Shown here one piece after another: positions 14,584-22,948 of a stretch of 32,388 nt of DNA. A program made the translations under genes and the position numbers. This DNA is from an uncultured Coriobacteriaceae bacterium (GTDB taxonomy: Bacteria; Actinomycetota; Coriobacteriia; Coriobacteriales; QAMH01): positions 1-32,388 of the forward strand of contig UQUH01000017.1 in NCBI GenBank assembly GCA_900544245.1, in the 5' to 3' direction. A model generated the notes under the pieces. It had not been told where the DNA came from. It searched no databases and worked only from the letters and a program-made list of their open reading frames with translations. Position 1 is the first letter of the stretch, and each line of letters begins with the position of its first letter.

Positions 14584-15585
14584 TCATTCTCCCTCGAGCA
14601 TGCGATAGGTGGGGCGCGTGGGAACGCGGACGTTGATATAGGAGATCTTTCCCTCGTACTCGTTGAGCAGCGAATTGATGACGGCCTCCTTGACCTCGAC
14701 GTCACTGGAATCACCGAAGGCGACCGTGACGCCGTCCTCGAGGTTGAGCGAGGTCTTGATGGAGGACTCCGCGGAGATGCTCACGATACGCGAGCGCAGA
14801 TCGTCGCTAATGGAGTTGAGGATGTCGAGGGCGTTGTTGATGCCATCGTCCGTGCAGACGCTGCCGGAAATCGGCGCAGGCATGGAGGGAGAGACGTCGA
14901 TGATCTTCATCGCGTTCTCCCAATCGTCGGTCGTGGCGGCGGAAAGCCATGCGCCGTCGGTGGAGATGACCCAGTTTGACTTGTCGTTGATCTTGGCGAC
15001 GGCGGCTGGTTCGCGTTCGGTGATGTCGATTACGATGGTATCGGGAAAGACGCGGTGAATGGCTGCCTCCTGCACCCAGGCGTTATCCTCGAGACGCTCC
15101 TTTATGCCCTTGGAGTCGAGGCGGAGCAGCGTCGAGTCATCCGAAACGGCGGCGATGCTCGTGATCTCCTGACTCGTGAGGTGCTCCGAACCGTTGACCT
15201 GCACGTTGTTGACGTGAAACAGATCTGAGCGATAGATGAAGATGCTCCCGAAGATGACGAGCAGAATGATGGCGATGGCAATCGCGATGCGGGCGATGTA
15301 GCGCAGGTACTGCCGACGCTGCCGCTTTGCGCGCTGCTCGGCGCGGATGTCCCCCGCGCGCCTGCCCTTGTCTACCATCTGCCTCTTGGACTCACGCGCC
15401 TGCCTCTGGGCGTTCTCGGACGACTGGAGCGCCTTGTTCGCGCGCTGGACGCGTGCGGCCCCCTTGCCCTGGCGCGCCTTGACCGACGAGCGGCGCGCCC
15501 GCGAGCTTGCACCCGTATTCTGCTTTCTCCCCCGTCTAGAACGGGAATCCGAGGAACTTGACCTCGGGCGAGAGCTTGATGCCAT
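14584..15585 (-). CDS. ftsQ: Cell division protein FtsQ/DivIB
   Basis: A 333-residue bitopic membrane protein. Residues 1-97 form a very basic, Ser/Arg/Lys-rich cytoplasmic part; 98-118 is the single membrane span (IARIAIAIAIILLVIFGSIF); about 122-190 is the POTRA domain with VNNVQVNGSEHLTSQEI and the DTIVIDITEREPAAV segment; the rest is the beta domain. FtsQ joins FtsL and FtsB to control septal peptidoglycan synthesis. The ATG at 15585 is inside murB in another frame, but AAGGAG stands four bases upstream, so I keep it; the overlap is 50 bases. A shorter product from Met70 cannot be excluded. It is the last gene before the ftsZ gap. Confidence 0.88.
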   Translation of the reverse strand: MASSSRPRSSSSDSRSRRGRKQNTGASSRARRSSVKARQGKGAARVQRANKALQSSENAQRQARESKRQMVDKGRRAGDIRAEQRAKRQRRQYLRYIARIAIAIAIILLVIFGSIFIYRSDLFHVNNVQVNGSEHLTSQEITSIAAVSDDSTLLRLDSKGIKERLEDNAWVQEAAIHRVFPDTIVIDITEREPAAVAKINDKSNWVISTDGAWLSAATTDDWENAMKIIDVSPSMPAPISGSVCTDDGINNALDILNSISDDLRSRIVSISAESSIKTSLNLEDGVTVAFGDSSDVEVKEAVINSLLNEYEGKISYINVRVPTRPTYRMLEGE

Positions 15586-16489
15586 AGCACTCCTTCACGC
15601 GATCGCGCGCCAGGCGCATGAGCGCGAGGACGTCATCGGCACGTGCCGATCCGTCGTTTACGATGAAGTTCGAATGCAGGGTCGAGATGTGCGCGTCGCC
15701 ACACGAAGCGCCCGAAAGCCCGCATGCGCATATGAGGCCGGCGGCGGACTTGCCGGGAGGGTTCTTGAAGACGCTTCCGCAGCTATGGGCGGAAAGCGGC
15801 TGGTGCGCCGCGCGCGCGTCGAGAAGGCCCTGCATCGTCTCGGCAATTCTACCCTTGTTTGCCACCTTGAGCAGAAGTGTTGCCTCAACGATGATTTTCT
15901 CTGCCGAAAGGTTACTCGACCGGTATTCCCAATCGATTTCGTCCCCATAGATGATGTGCAGCCCCCTGCCCGGCTCATATGCCGTCACATGCGCGACACG
16001 CGAACCGATCCAGCTATCGCGCGAACCAGCATTCATGAACAGCGCACCGCCGAACGAGCCGGGAATGCCCGCCATGGCCTCGAGCCCCGAAAGCCCGCAA
16101 CCATACGCGCGCTGGACGAGGTGCGCGAGGGGAACGCCCGCGCCAACCGTCACGTGCACCTTCTGGGCGGCGGGAAGTTCCAAGATCTCCCGCTCGTCGA
16201 AACCGCCGAAATCAACGTTAGCGAACTCTTCGGTGAGAACGATCACCGCACCATCGTACCCCCCGTCGCTGACGAGCAGGTTGCTCCCCTTGCCGACGAT
16301 GCTCCACGCGACGTCCTCTTCGGCGAGCACGTCGAGCGTGAGGGCAAGGTCGGAAACCGAGGCACATTCGACGAAGAGGGCGGCGGGGCCGCCGATGCGG
16401 TAGCTCGTGTGGCGCGCCATCGGCTCATCGCACTTGATTGATCCGCGCAGCGTTCCCTCGAGGCGGATGTATGCGTCGAAGATGCTCAA
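15536..16489 (-). CDS. murB: UDP-N-acetylenolpyruvoylglucosamine reductase MurB
   Basis: A 317-residue FAD enzyme that reduces UDP-GlcNAc-enolpyruvate to UDP-MurNAc with NADPH. The family motifs are seen: HTSYRIGGPAALF near residue 30, SIVGKGSNLLVSDGGYDGAVI near 60-80, LEAMAGIPGSFGGALFMNAG near 130, and the catalytic Ser region SAHSCGSVFKNPPGKSAAGLI near 235. I chose TTG at 16489 because AGGA lies six bases upstream, it starts eight bases after murC, and the N-terminus then has family length; longer in-frame extensions run into murC. The last 50 bases overlap the start of ftsQ. Confidence 0.92.
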   Translation of the reverse strand: MSIFDAYIRLEGTLRGSIKCDEPMARHTSYRIGGPAALFVECASVSDLALTLDVLAEEDVAWSIVGKGSNLLVSDGGYDGAVIVLTEEFANVDFGGFDEREILELPAAQKVHVTVGAGVPLAHLVQRAYGCGLSGLEAMAGIPGSFGGALFMNAGSRDSWIGSRVAHVTAYEPGRGLHIIYGDEIDWEYRSSNLSAEKIIVEATLLLKVANKGRIAETMQGLLDARAAHQPLSAHSCGSVFKNPPGKSAAGLICACGLSGASCGDAHISTLHSNFIVNDGSARADDVLALMRLARDRVKECYGIKLSPEVKFLGFPF

Positions 16490-16497
16490 TGAGCGTC

Positions 16498-17778
16498 CTA
16501 TTCCCCCGACAACGCCCGCGTGAGCAACGGGGCCATAGTCGTCACGTCCCCGGCGCCCATGGTGATGACCAGGTCCCCCGCCTCGAGTTTCTGCTGGAGG
16601 AAGGGGATGATCTCGGGACGGTGCGGCAGCCACGCCACTTGCTGACGCGGATTGTGGCGCAAGATGGAGTCGATGACCGTCTTTCCGTTGACGCCCGGGA
16701 TGGGCGTCTCGCCCGCCGGGTAGACGTCCATGACGATGACGGAATCGGCGTCATCGAACGCAGGCCCGAACTCGCGCGCGAGCGATTCCGTGCGTGAATA
16801 GCGATGTGGCTGGAACAGCACGTGGACATGCTCGAAGTCCAGCTTTGAGGCCGCGCGGATCGTCGCCTGGATTTCGGTGGGATGATGGGCGTAATCGTCG
16901 ACGACGACGACGCCACCTGCCTCTCCGATAAGGTCGAAGCGCCTGCGCACGCCCGAGAAGGTCGCGAGGGCACGGGCGGCCGCGTTGACGTCGAGGCCGC
17001 AAGCCCAGATGACGCCGAGCACGCCCGTCGCGTTGAGGACGTTGTGACGCCCGGGGTTCTTCGTGATCTCGGTCCCGACGCTCGAACCGTCGGGAAAGGT
17101 CACGGTGAAGGCATAGCCCAGGCCACGTCTACCCGTGACCTCGAAGCACACGTCGCAGCCCTCGCTCCCCTTCTCGCCATAGACGACGGTGCGCTTGCCG
17201 ACCTCGCGGGCGATCTGCGCGAGGCGCGGATTGTCGGCGCAGACGACGGCCGCGCCTTCGTCGGGAATCAGGGAGAGGAAATCGGCGAATGCCTCGTAAA
17301 TCGCCTCGAGACTACCGTAATGGTCAAGGTGATCGGGTTCGATGTTGGTCACGAGCGCGACATGGGGAGAGAGGTGGACGAACGAACCATCCGATTCGTC
17401 GGCCTCGACAACGTAATAGTCGCCCGTTCCGCTCTTGGCGTTCGTGTCATAGCCATCGACCGTGCCGCCGATGACGAAGCTCGGGTCAAGCCCCATGCGA
17501 TCGATGGTGGTCGCGAGCATGGACGATGTCGTCGTCTTGCCGTGCGTACCCGCGCAGGCAAGCGTCTTCTTGCCCTCCCCCAACGACGCCAGCGCCTGGG
17601 AACGATGCCAGACGGGAATACCACGGCGACGAGCTTCGGCAAGCTCCGGGTTCTTTTCGGGAATGGCGCTCGAGATGACAACGGCATCGAGGTCATCGGC
17701 GAGGTTTCCCGCATCATGACCGATCATGACATCGATGCCGGCATCGACGAGACGCTTGGGGGCACCCGCCTCCTTCAT
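16498..17778 (-). CDS. murC: UDP-N-acetylmuramate-L-alanine ligase MurC, main body (frame broken near 5' end)
   Basis: The open frame gives 426 residues of MurC, from MKEAGAPKRLVDAGIDVMIG to RALSGE. It has the ATP motif CAGTHGKTTTSSML near residue 76, EADESDGSFVHL, NIEPDHLDHYGS, NPGRHNVLNATGV and VVDDYAHHPTEI. MurC adds L-Ala to UDP-MurNAc in the cytoplasm, the first step of stem-peptide synthesis. The N-terminal UDP-binding part is present just upstream in another frame. Joining the frames by leaving out 17781-17820 (40 bases) restores SGSD-MKEAG, with the spacing of typical MurC. The ATG at 17778 is therefore an internal Met, not the true start. MurC is essential, so the break is either a sequence error, is bypassed, or another copy exists. 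Confidence 0.85.
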   Translation of the reverse strand: MKEAGAPKRLVDAGIDVMIGHDAGNLADDLDAVVISSAIPEKNPELAEARRRGIPVWHRSQALASLGEGKKTLACAGTHGKTTTSSMLATTIDRMGLDPSFVIGGTVDGYDTNAKSGTGDYYVVEADESDGSFVHLSPHVALVTNIEPDHLDHYGSLEAIYEAFADFLSLIPDEGAAVVCADNPRLAQIAREVGKRTVVYGEKGSEGCDVCFEVTGRRGLGYAFTVTFPDGSSVGTEITKNPGRHNVLNATGVLGVIWACGLDVNAAARALATFSGVRRRFDLIGEAGGVVVVDDYAHHPTEIQATIRAASKLDFEHVHVLFQPHRYSRTESLAREFGPAFDDADSVIVMDVYPAGETPIPGVNGKTVIDSILRHNPRQQVAWLPHRPEIIPFLQQKLEAGDLVITMGAGDVTTMAPLLTRALSGE

Positions 17779-17926
17779 GTCGATGTCGCGACCACCATGG
17801 GCCCCGCCCCCCTTGCGTGCCGGAGCCGCTGACCGTCACGCCACGTGACTTGGCGACGAGCGCGATGCCGGACATGCCGACGCCGCCAATGCCTATGAAA
17901 TGTATCTTCCTCGGCTTATTCACCAT
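17714..17926 (-). CDS. murC: MurC N-terminal fragment (frameshifted 5' end of murC)
   Basis: The true murC start is the ATG at 17926, with GAGGA four bases upstream; it overlaps the murG stop by 11 bases. The product opens MVNKPRKIHFIGIGGVGMSG, the UDP-MurNAc-binding Rossmann motif, continues IALVAKSRGVTVSGSG, and then leaves the family sequence at 17821 and runs to a stop at 17714 in the wrong frame. The divergence begins exactly inside the conserved GSD motif. The 40 bases 17781-17820 include a G-rich block (six G, one C, four G on this strand). If the G run were one shorter, the frame would be kept with 13 extra, mostly Gly, residues. Confidence 0.8.
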   Translation of the reverse strand: MVNKPRKIHFIGIGGVGMSGIALVAKSRGVTVSGSGTQGGRGPWWSRHRHEGGGCPQASRRCRHRCHDRS

Positions 17927-19025
17927 CGTTTCCTCGTGCGCATTGTTCGACCAAATCCGCCAGACGCATGCGCGCGTCCGAACCGGAAAGCTTCTTGCAA
18001 GCTTGGGCCATGGTATCACGACATCCCTCATCACCGAGAAGCTCGATGAGCAAATCGGAAAAAGCCGCGGTCTCGACATCCGCATCGGAGACGAGACGAG
18101 CGGCGCCCGCCGCGACGCACGACTGCGCGTTGATCGTCTGGTGGTCACCGCGCGCATGGGGATACGGGATGAGCACCGCGGGAACGCCGACGGTCATGAT
18201 TTCGGCGAGCGAGGACGCGCCGGCCCTGCTGACGACGAGGTCGCTTGCCGCAAGCACCTCGTTCATCGAATCGATGTAGGACGAGACATGCCAGCGCCCC
18301 TCCTCGTCAGCCGAAAGCGCGAGCTGGCCGAGCACGCGCTCGTAGTCGCCCTGGCCCGTCGATTGGATGACGTGCAATCCCTCGATGGCAAGCAGGCGGT
18401 CCTTCATGGCGCATATCGCCGTGTTCACGTGCTGGGCTCCGAGACTCCCGCCCATGACGAGCAGGACGAGCGCGTCATCGGGCATGCCGAGATCTTTTCG
18501 CGCCTCGTGACGGGAGCACGCCTCGAACGAGGCGCGTACGGGATTGCCGAGGACGACCGGATCGCATGCGCCGTCGAGTCCCTCGGCGCTCTCGGGATAG
18601 GTGAGCGCAATTGCCGTCGCGTGCTTGGCAAGATAGGCGTTTGCCATGCCGGGAACGGAGTTCTGCTCGTGGATGACGAGCGGGATGTTCATCTCGAAGG
18701 CCGCACGGCCCACCGGAATGGACACGTAGGCCCCGAAGGTGACGACGGCATCAGGGCGCCTGGCCGCGAAGAGCCGTCTGGCCGCGCGCGTCGCCTTGAG
18801 CAGCTTGGCACCCGAGGTCAGGAGGGTGAGGGGATGCGCCTTGTCGAAACCGCTCACCGCGAAGCTCTCGAACTCGAAACCCGCCTGTGCGGCGAGCCTT
18901 GACTCGATGTGATCGGGAGTCCCCACAAAGAGGATATCATGGCCACGTCGACGCAGCTCGTCTGCCACCGCAAGCGCCGGATTGATGTGACCGGCAGTGC
19001 CGCCGGCCGAGATGACGAAGTACAA
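17916..19025 (-). CDS. murG: UDP-GlcNAc transferase MurG
   Basis: A 369-residue GT28 glycosyltransferase that adds GlcNAc to lipid I at the inner membrane face to make lipid II. Seen: the N-terminal loop SAGGTAGHINPALAVADEL near residues 7-25, PVGRAAFEMNIPLVIHEQNSVPG near 110-130, LVMGGSLGAQHVN near 195, VVSRAGASSLAEIMTVGVP near 260, and AVLIPYPHARGDHQTINA near 280. The start is TTG at 19025 with AAAGGGGA about seven bases upstream; the ATG just before it is in another frame. The 76-base gap to ftsW is the longest within the ftsQ-to-mraZ part of the cluster. It overlaps murC by 11 bases. Confidence 0.95.
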   Translation of the reverse strand: MYFVISAGGTAGHINPALAVADELRRRGHDILFVGTPDHIESRLAAQAGFEFESFAVSGFDKAHPLTLLTSGAKLLKATRAARRLFAARRPDAVVTFGAYVSIPVGRAAFEMNIPLVIHEQNSVPGMANAYLAKHATAIALTYPESAEGLDGACDPVVLGNPVRASFEACSRHEARKDLGMPDDALVLLVMGGSLGAQHVNTAICAMKDRLLAIEGLHVIQSTGQGDYERVLGQLALSADEEGRWHVSSYIDSMNEVLAASDLVVSRAGASSLAEIMTVGVPAVLIPYPHARGDHQTINAQSCVAAGAARLVSDADVETAAFSDLLIELLGDEGCRDTMAQACKKLSGSDARMRLADLVEQCARGNDGE

Positions 19026-19101
19026 GGCATGTCCCCTTTCGAACGTTACGAGCAGTGTACCCCATAGGCGTCAGGGTGCCGAATCGCGACGATTCCCGGA
19101 G

Positions 19102-20532
19102 CTAGCACTTGCGATCGGGACCGCGCTTGCTCCTCAGGCTCGCATAGCCTCCCGTACGGGAAGTCGACGGGACGCCCGCATCCACCTGACGCACTGCCCG
19201 GGATGGACGCGATGGCGGGGGTTCGGGCAATCTGCGTGCGGAATCGTGCAGGGAGATGACCTTCCCCCGTCTTGTCTGCGTGGGCGGTGTGGACGGTGTA
19301 CCGGCACGCGCATCATCGCGCCCGTCAATGACCCGGAAGTTGTCGCGCTTGCGCTCGTAGCTCATGCCCACCTTTGACCTAAACGATACGGACAGGATGA
19401 CGCCGATCATGATCATCGTCGCCAGAAGCGAGGAGCCACCGTAGCTGATGAGGGGCAGCGCCTTGCCGGTCACGGGCGCTATGCCCGTGACGCACGCCAT
19501 GTTCACGCATGCCTGGAAACCGATCATGACGGTGAACGAGCCCGCCAGCATGCAACCGAGCATGTCGGGCGCGTTGCGGCAGATGCGCATTCCCGCGAAG
19601 ATGAAGAGACCGAAGAGGACGACGACGAAGACCGCGCCGATGAGGCCGAGCTCCTCGCCCACGATGGCATAGATGAAGTCGGTGTGGGCATACGGCAGGT
19701 AGAGGTACTTCTGGCGGGAAAGCCCGATGCCGGTGCCGAACACGCCACCGCTGCCGAAGGCATAGAGCGACTGGATCGCCTGATAGCCATCGCCCTGCGG
19801 GTCGACCCACGGATCGAGCATGGAGACGATGCGGTCGAGATGGTACGGCTGCGTGATGCAGGCGACGACGATGTAGGCGACGACGACGCCGAGTATCAGG
19901 CCAACGACCTTCCACGAAATGCCCGCGAGCAAGGCAAGCGCGATGACGCCGACAGCCAGGATGATGGCCGTTCCCAAGTCGGGCTGGCGATATATCAAGA
20001 TCAGGGGAACGATGGTCGCGACGAGCACGATGACGACGAAGCGTCTCCCGCCAATCATGCCGTTCATGCGCATCTGCGCAATGGATGCAACGGCTATGAG
20101 GACGGTGATCTTCGCGAACTCGGCCGGCTGCAAGTTGAATCCGGCGATGACGATCGACCGCTCGGCACCCAGGGCACTGACGCCCATGCCGAAGGCCGTC
20201 AGGGAGAGCATGACGACGGTGATGACCCAGAAGGTGATGAAGACGCCCGGTAGGCACCACACCGTATACGGAATGCGGGAACAGGCGACGCAGAGCACGA
20301 TGCCCGCGGCAAGGAATATGGCCTGGCGCTTGACGTAGTAGGCGGCGTCACCGAACTCGTTGTAGGCCGTGATTGACGAAGCCGAGTAGACCATGACGAG
20401 ACCGAGGATGCATAGCGCCACGGCACTCAGGATGAAGAGCAGACGCGGCGCCATGATGGCCGCCGGCTCCGAGAGAAGGCGTGACGAGCTTCCCTTGTCC
20501 CTCGGTTTTCGTGTCGCCTGCTTGCGTGCCAT
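19102..20532 (-). CDS. ftsW: SEDS-family lipid II polymerase FtsW
   Basis: A 476-residue multi-span membrane protein from the ATG at 20532, five bases after murD; the longer open frame upstream is a shadow of murD. About ten hydrophobic spans run from residue 25 to 385. Family motifs: GLVMVYSASS, NLQPAEFAKITVLIA, QPDLGTAIIL, GGVFGTGIGLSRQKY with LPYAHTDFIYAIVGEELG, and the terminal LPLISYGGSSLLA. FtsW polymerises septal glycan together with the class b PBP encoded in the same cluster. An unusual cytoplasmic tail of about 89 residues (388-476), rich in Arg, Pro and Ser, follows the last span; its job is unknown, perhaps partner binding. Confidence 0.94.
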   Translation of the reverse strand: MARKQATRKPRDKGSSSRLLSEPAAIMAPRLLFILSAVALCILGLVMVYSASSITAYNEFGDAAYYVKRQAIFLAAGIVLCVACSRIPYTVWCLPGVFITFWVITVVMLSLTAFGMGVSALGAERSIVIAGFNLQPAEFAKITVLIAVASIAQMRMNGMIGGRRFVVIVLVATIVPLILIYRQPDLGTAIILAVGVIALALLAGISWKVVGLILGVVVAYIVVACITQPYHLDRIVSMLDPWVDPQGDGYQAIQSLYAFGSGGVFGTGIGLSRQKYLYLPYAHTDFIYAIVGEELGLIGAVFVVVLFGLFIFAGMRICRNAPDMLGCMLAGSFTVMIGFQACVNMACVTGIAPVTGKALPLISYGGSSLLATMIMIGVILSVSFRSKVGMSYERKRDNFRVIDGRDDARAGTPSTPPTQTRRGKVISLHDSARRLPEPPPSRPSRAVRQVDAGVPSTSRTGGYASLRSKRGPDRKC

Positions 20533-20537
20533 GGAAC

Positions 20538-21896
20538 CTACGCCCGCATCCTTTGCGCAACGCATTCCTTGAAGACCGTCCCGCGCTGCTCGAACGAATC
20601 GAACTCGTCGAAGGAGGCGCAGGCGGGAGACAGGACGATCGCCTGGCCGGACCGGGCGATCGTGCAGGCGCGTTCGAGCGCGGAGCGCATGTCCGCCTCG
20701 AGATGGCACTCGACGGAACTCGCGGCAAAAGCTTCGTGGAATCGCCGGCCCGCCTCGCCATAGACGATGACGGCACTGCAGGTGCTCGCACAGGCGTCGA
20801 CGAGCTCGTCAAGCGCGGTGCCCTTGTCACGTCCGCCGAGCAAGAGCACGACCTTGCGATCGGGAAACGCAGTGAGCGCCTTGAGCGTCGCATCGACGTT
20901 GGTCGCCTTGGAATCGTTGAAGAAATCGACGCCATCAATCGTACCGCAGGACTCGAGACGATGCTCGAGCGGCTTGAAACTCAGGAGCCCTTCGCGAATG
21001 CACGCAGGCTCGCATCCACACGCGAACGCGGCACTTGCGGAACAAAGGGCGTTTTCGACGTTATGGGTACCTTGGATCGCGAGCTCGCTCGTTTGCGCAA
21101 GTTCGATGCGCCTTCCCCGCCCGTCCTTGATGACGAGCGTCCCGTCTGCATCCGCGAAGGCACAGGAGGCCTCGCACTCCGACCCGACGGATATGAGCTT
21201 GATGCCGCGCTCGTCCAGGAGCACTTGAATCTCGGGATAGGCCTCGAGAACGGCATCGGTGATGATTGCCGTCGAGCCAAAAGGCATGTTCGCGAAGACC
21301 TTGAACTTTGCCTGGGCGTAGGCATCGAAGCTTCCGTGCCAGGAGATGTGATCGGGAGTGATGTTGAGCAAGATGGCGACTTGCGGGGCAAAATCAACAG
21401 TAGAAGCTAATTGGTAGGAGGACATTTCGGCAACGAGCATCTCGTCATCGGACCTATGCTCGACAGCTTCGACGCAGGTCGCGCCGATGTTTCCGCACGC
21501 ATGGGCGGGCTTGTCACACGCGTTGAATAGATGCGTCGTGAGAGAGGTGGTCGTCGTCTTGCCGTTCGTCCCTGTCACGGCAACCCAAGCCCGCGGCGAC
21601 ATACGCCAGGCATATTCGGGCTCGCTGATGACCTCGCCGCTTGCCTTCCCGGCGCTCGCGTAAAACGCGCCTCTCTCGGAAATACCCGGAGAGACGACGC
21701 AGGTATCGAAGTGGCCTTCGACTTCTTCGACATCGAATATCACGGGTACGCCAGCCCGTTCGAACTCCCGCGCCGCGGCCCTGGTGCTCTCATTGGAAGC
21801 ACCTGCATAGATGACGAGCTCGTCACCTGCGCCAAGCGCATGCCGAGCAGCGGCGATGCCGCTTTTGCCGAGACCGAGCACGAGAACGGAGCGCAT
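20538..21896 (-). CDS. murD: UDP-N-acetylmuramoylalanine-D-glutamate ligase MurD
   Basis: A 452-residue cytoplasmic ligase that adds D-Glu to UDP-MurNAc-L-Ala. MRSVLVLGLGKSGIAAARHA is the N-terminal UDP-binding part; VAVTGTNGKTTTTSLTTHLF near 110 is the ATP loop; LLNITPDHISWHGSFDAYAQAKF, GTHNVENALCSASAA, FFNDSKATNVDATLKAL and LLGGRDKG follow in family order. The start is taken at ATG 21896, 14 bases after mraY; a GTG three codons earlier in the same frame is an alternative. Five bases separate its stop from ftsW. Confidence 0.95.
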   Translation of the reverse strand: MRSVLVLGLGKSGIAAARHALGAGDELVIYAGASNESTRAAAREFERAGVPVIFDVEEVEGHFDTCVVSPGISERGAFYASAGKASGEVISEPEYAWRMSPRAWVAVTGTNGKTTTTSLTTHLFNACDKPAHACGNIGATCVEAVEHRSDDEMLVAEMSSYQLASTVDFAPQVAILLNITPDHISWHGSFDAYAQAKFKVFANMPFGSTAIITDAVLEAYPEIQVLLDERGIKLISVGSECEASCAFADADGTLVIKDGRGRRIELAQTSELAIQGTHNVENALCSASAAFACGCEPACIREGLLSFKPLEHRLESCGTIDGVDFFNDSKATNVDATLKALTAFPDRKVVLLLGGRDKGTALDELVDACASTCSAVIVYGEAGRRFHEAFAASSVECHLEADMRSALERACTIARSGQAIVLSPACASFDEFDSFEQRGTVFKECVAQRMRA

Positions 21897-21910
21897 GGCG
21901 ATCACATCCC

Positions 21911-22948
21911 TCACATCGAGCTGATGAAGTAGACGGCGAAGCCCAAGCCCGCGCACAGGCCGGTGATAATCCAGAAGCGGATGACCACCTTCGTCTCGGA
22001 CCATCCCTTCTTCTCGAAGTGATGGTGTAGCGGCGCCATGAGAAAGACGCGCTTGCGCGTGCGCTTGAAGTACATGACCTGGATCATCACCGAAAGGGCC
22101 TCAATGACGAAAAGGCCACCGATGATGATGCTGAAAAGCTCGGTCTTGGTGATGACGGCAATCGCCGCGAAGGCGGTACCGAGGGCAAGCGATCCGGTAT
22201 CGCCCATGAAGATACCCGCCGGATAGCAGTTGAACCAGAGAAAGCCGACGCAGGCACCTGCGGCCGCCGTCGCGAAGACGGCAACGTCGAGCTGTCCCGT
22301 GCGAAACGCGATGGCGGCCATGACGAGCATGACGATCATGATGGTTCCGCCGGCAAGACCATCGAGCCCGTCGGTCAGGTTCACGGCATTCGCCATTCCG
22401 GCCATGAGCAGGAAGACGAATACGACGTAGAGCCAGGGAATCTCGAAGCCGTCCCCGATGGGCAGAACGGTCGTCAGGACGCCAAGGTCAAGATTGAACT
22501 GGGTGAAGGGAATGGTCACGTAGGGCTCTATGCCGAGGTAGTTGACGGCGACGAGGCAAAACGCAACCGAGATGAGCGTGAGCGCAATCATCTTCTGATA
22601 GGGCAACAGGCCCAGCGAACGTTCCTTGGCGACCTTCGAGATGTCGTCGACAAAGCCGAGGAGACCCGTGAGCAGCGTTGCCGCCAGAATGAGCAGAAGG
22701 CGTGCGTCGGGCGTGCCCACGAGGAATATGGACGCGGTCATCATGAGCAGGATGACGATGCCACCCATCGTCGGCGTGCCCTGCTTGACGAGATGGCCCT
22801 GGGGGCCATCTGCGCGCACCTGCTGCCCGATCTGGCGCACCTTGAGCAACTTGATGAAAAACGGCATGACGATCATGGTCAGCGCCATCGATATGATGAA
22901 GGCGAGAAAGACCTGATACGTCGGATACTGATTGAATATGCTTATCAT
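21911..22948 (-). CDS. mraY: Phospho-N-acetylmuramoyl-pentapeptide transferase MraY
   Basis: A 345-residue polytopic membrane enzyme that moves phospho-MurNAc-pentapeptide onto undecaprenyl phosphate, making lipid I. Motifs: the early GTPTMGGIVILL near residue 57, LLGFVDDISKVAK near 95, VNLTDGLDGLAGG near 190, FMGDTGSLALGTAFA near 248, and the histidine motif MAPLHHHFEKKGWSETKVVI near 305. Length and about ten spans fit the family. The first codon overlaps the murF stop by four bases (ATGA), so translation is coupled. Confidence 0.97.
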   Translation of the reverse strand: MISIFNQYPTYQVFLAFIISMALTMIVMPFFIKLLKVRQIGQQVRADGPQGHLVKQGTPTMGGIVILLMMTASIFLVGTPDARLLLILAATLLTGLLGFVDDISKVAKERSLGLLPYQKMIALTLISVAFCLVAVNYLGIEPYVTIPFTQFNLDLGVLTTVLPIGDGFEIPWLYVVFVFLLMAGMANAVNLTDGLDGLAGGTIMIVMLVMAAIAFRTGQLDVAVFATAAAGACVGFLWFNCYPAGIFMGDTGSLALGTAFAAIAVITKTELFSIIIGGLFVIEALSVMIQVMYFKRTRKRVFLMAPLHHHFEKKGWSETKVVIRFWIITGLCAGLGFAVYFISSM

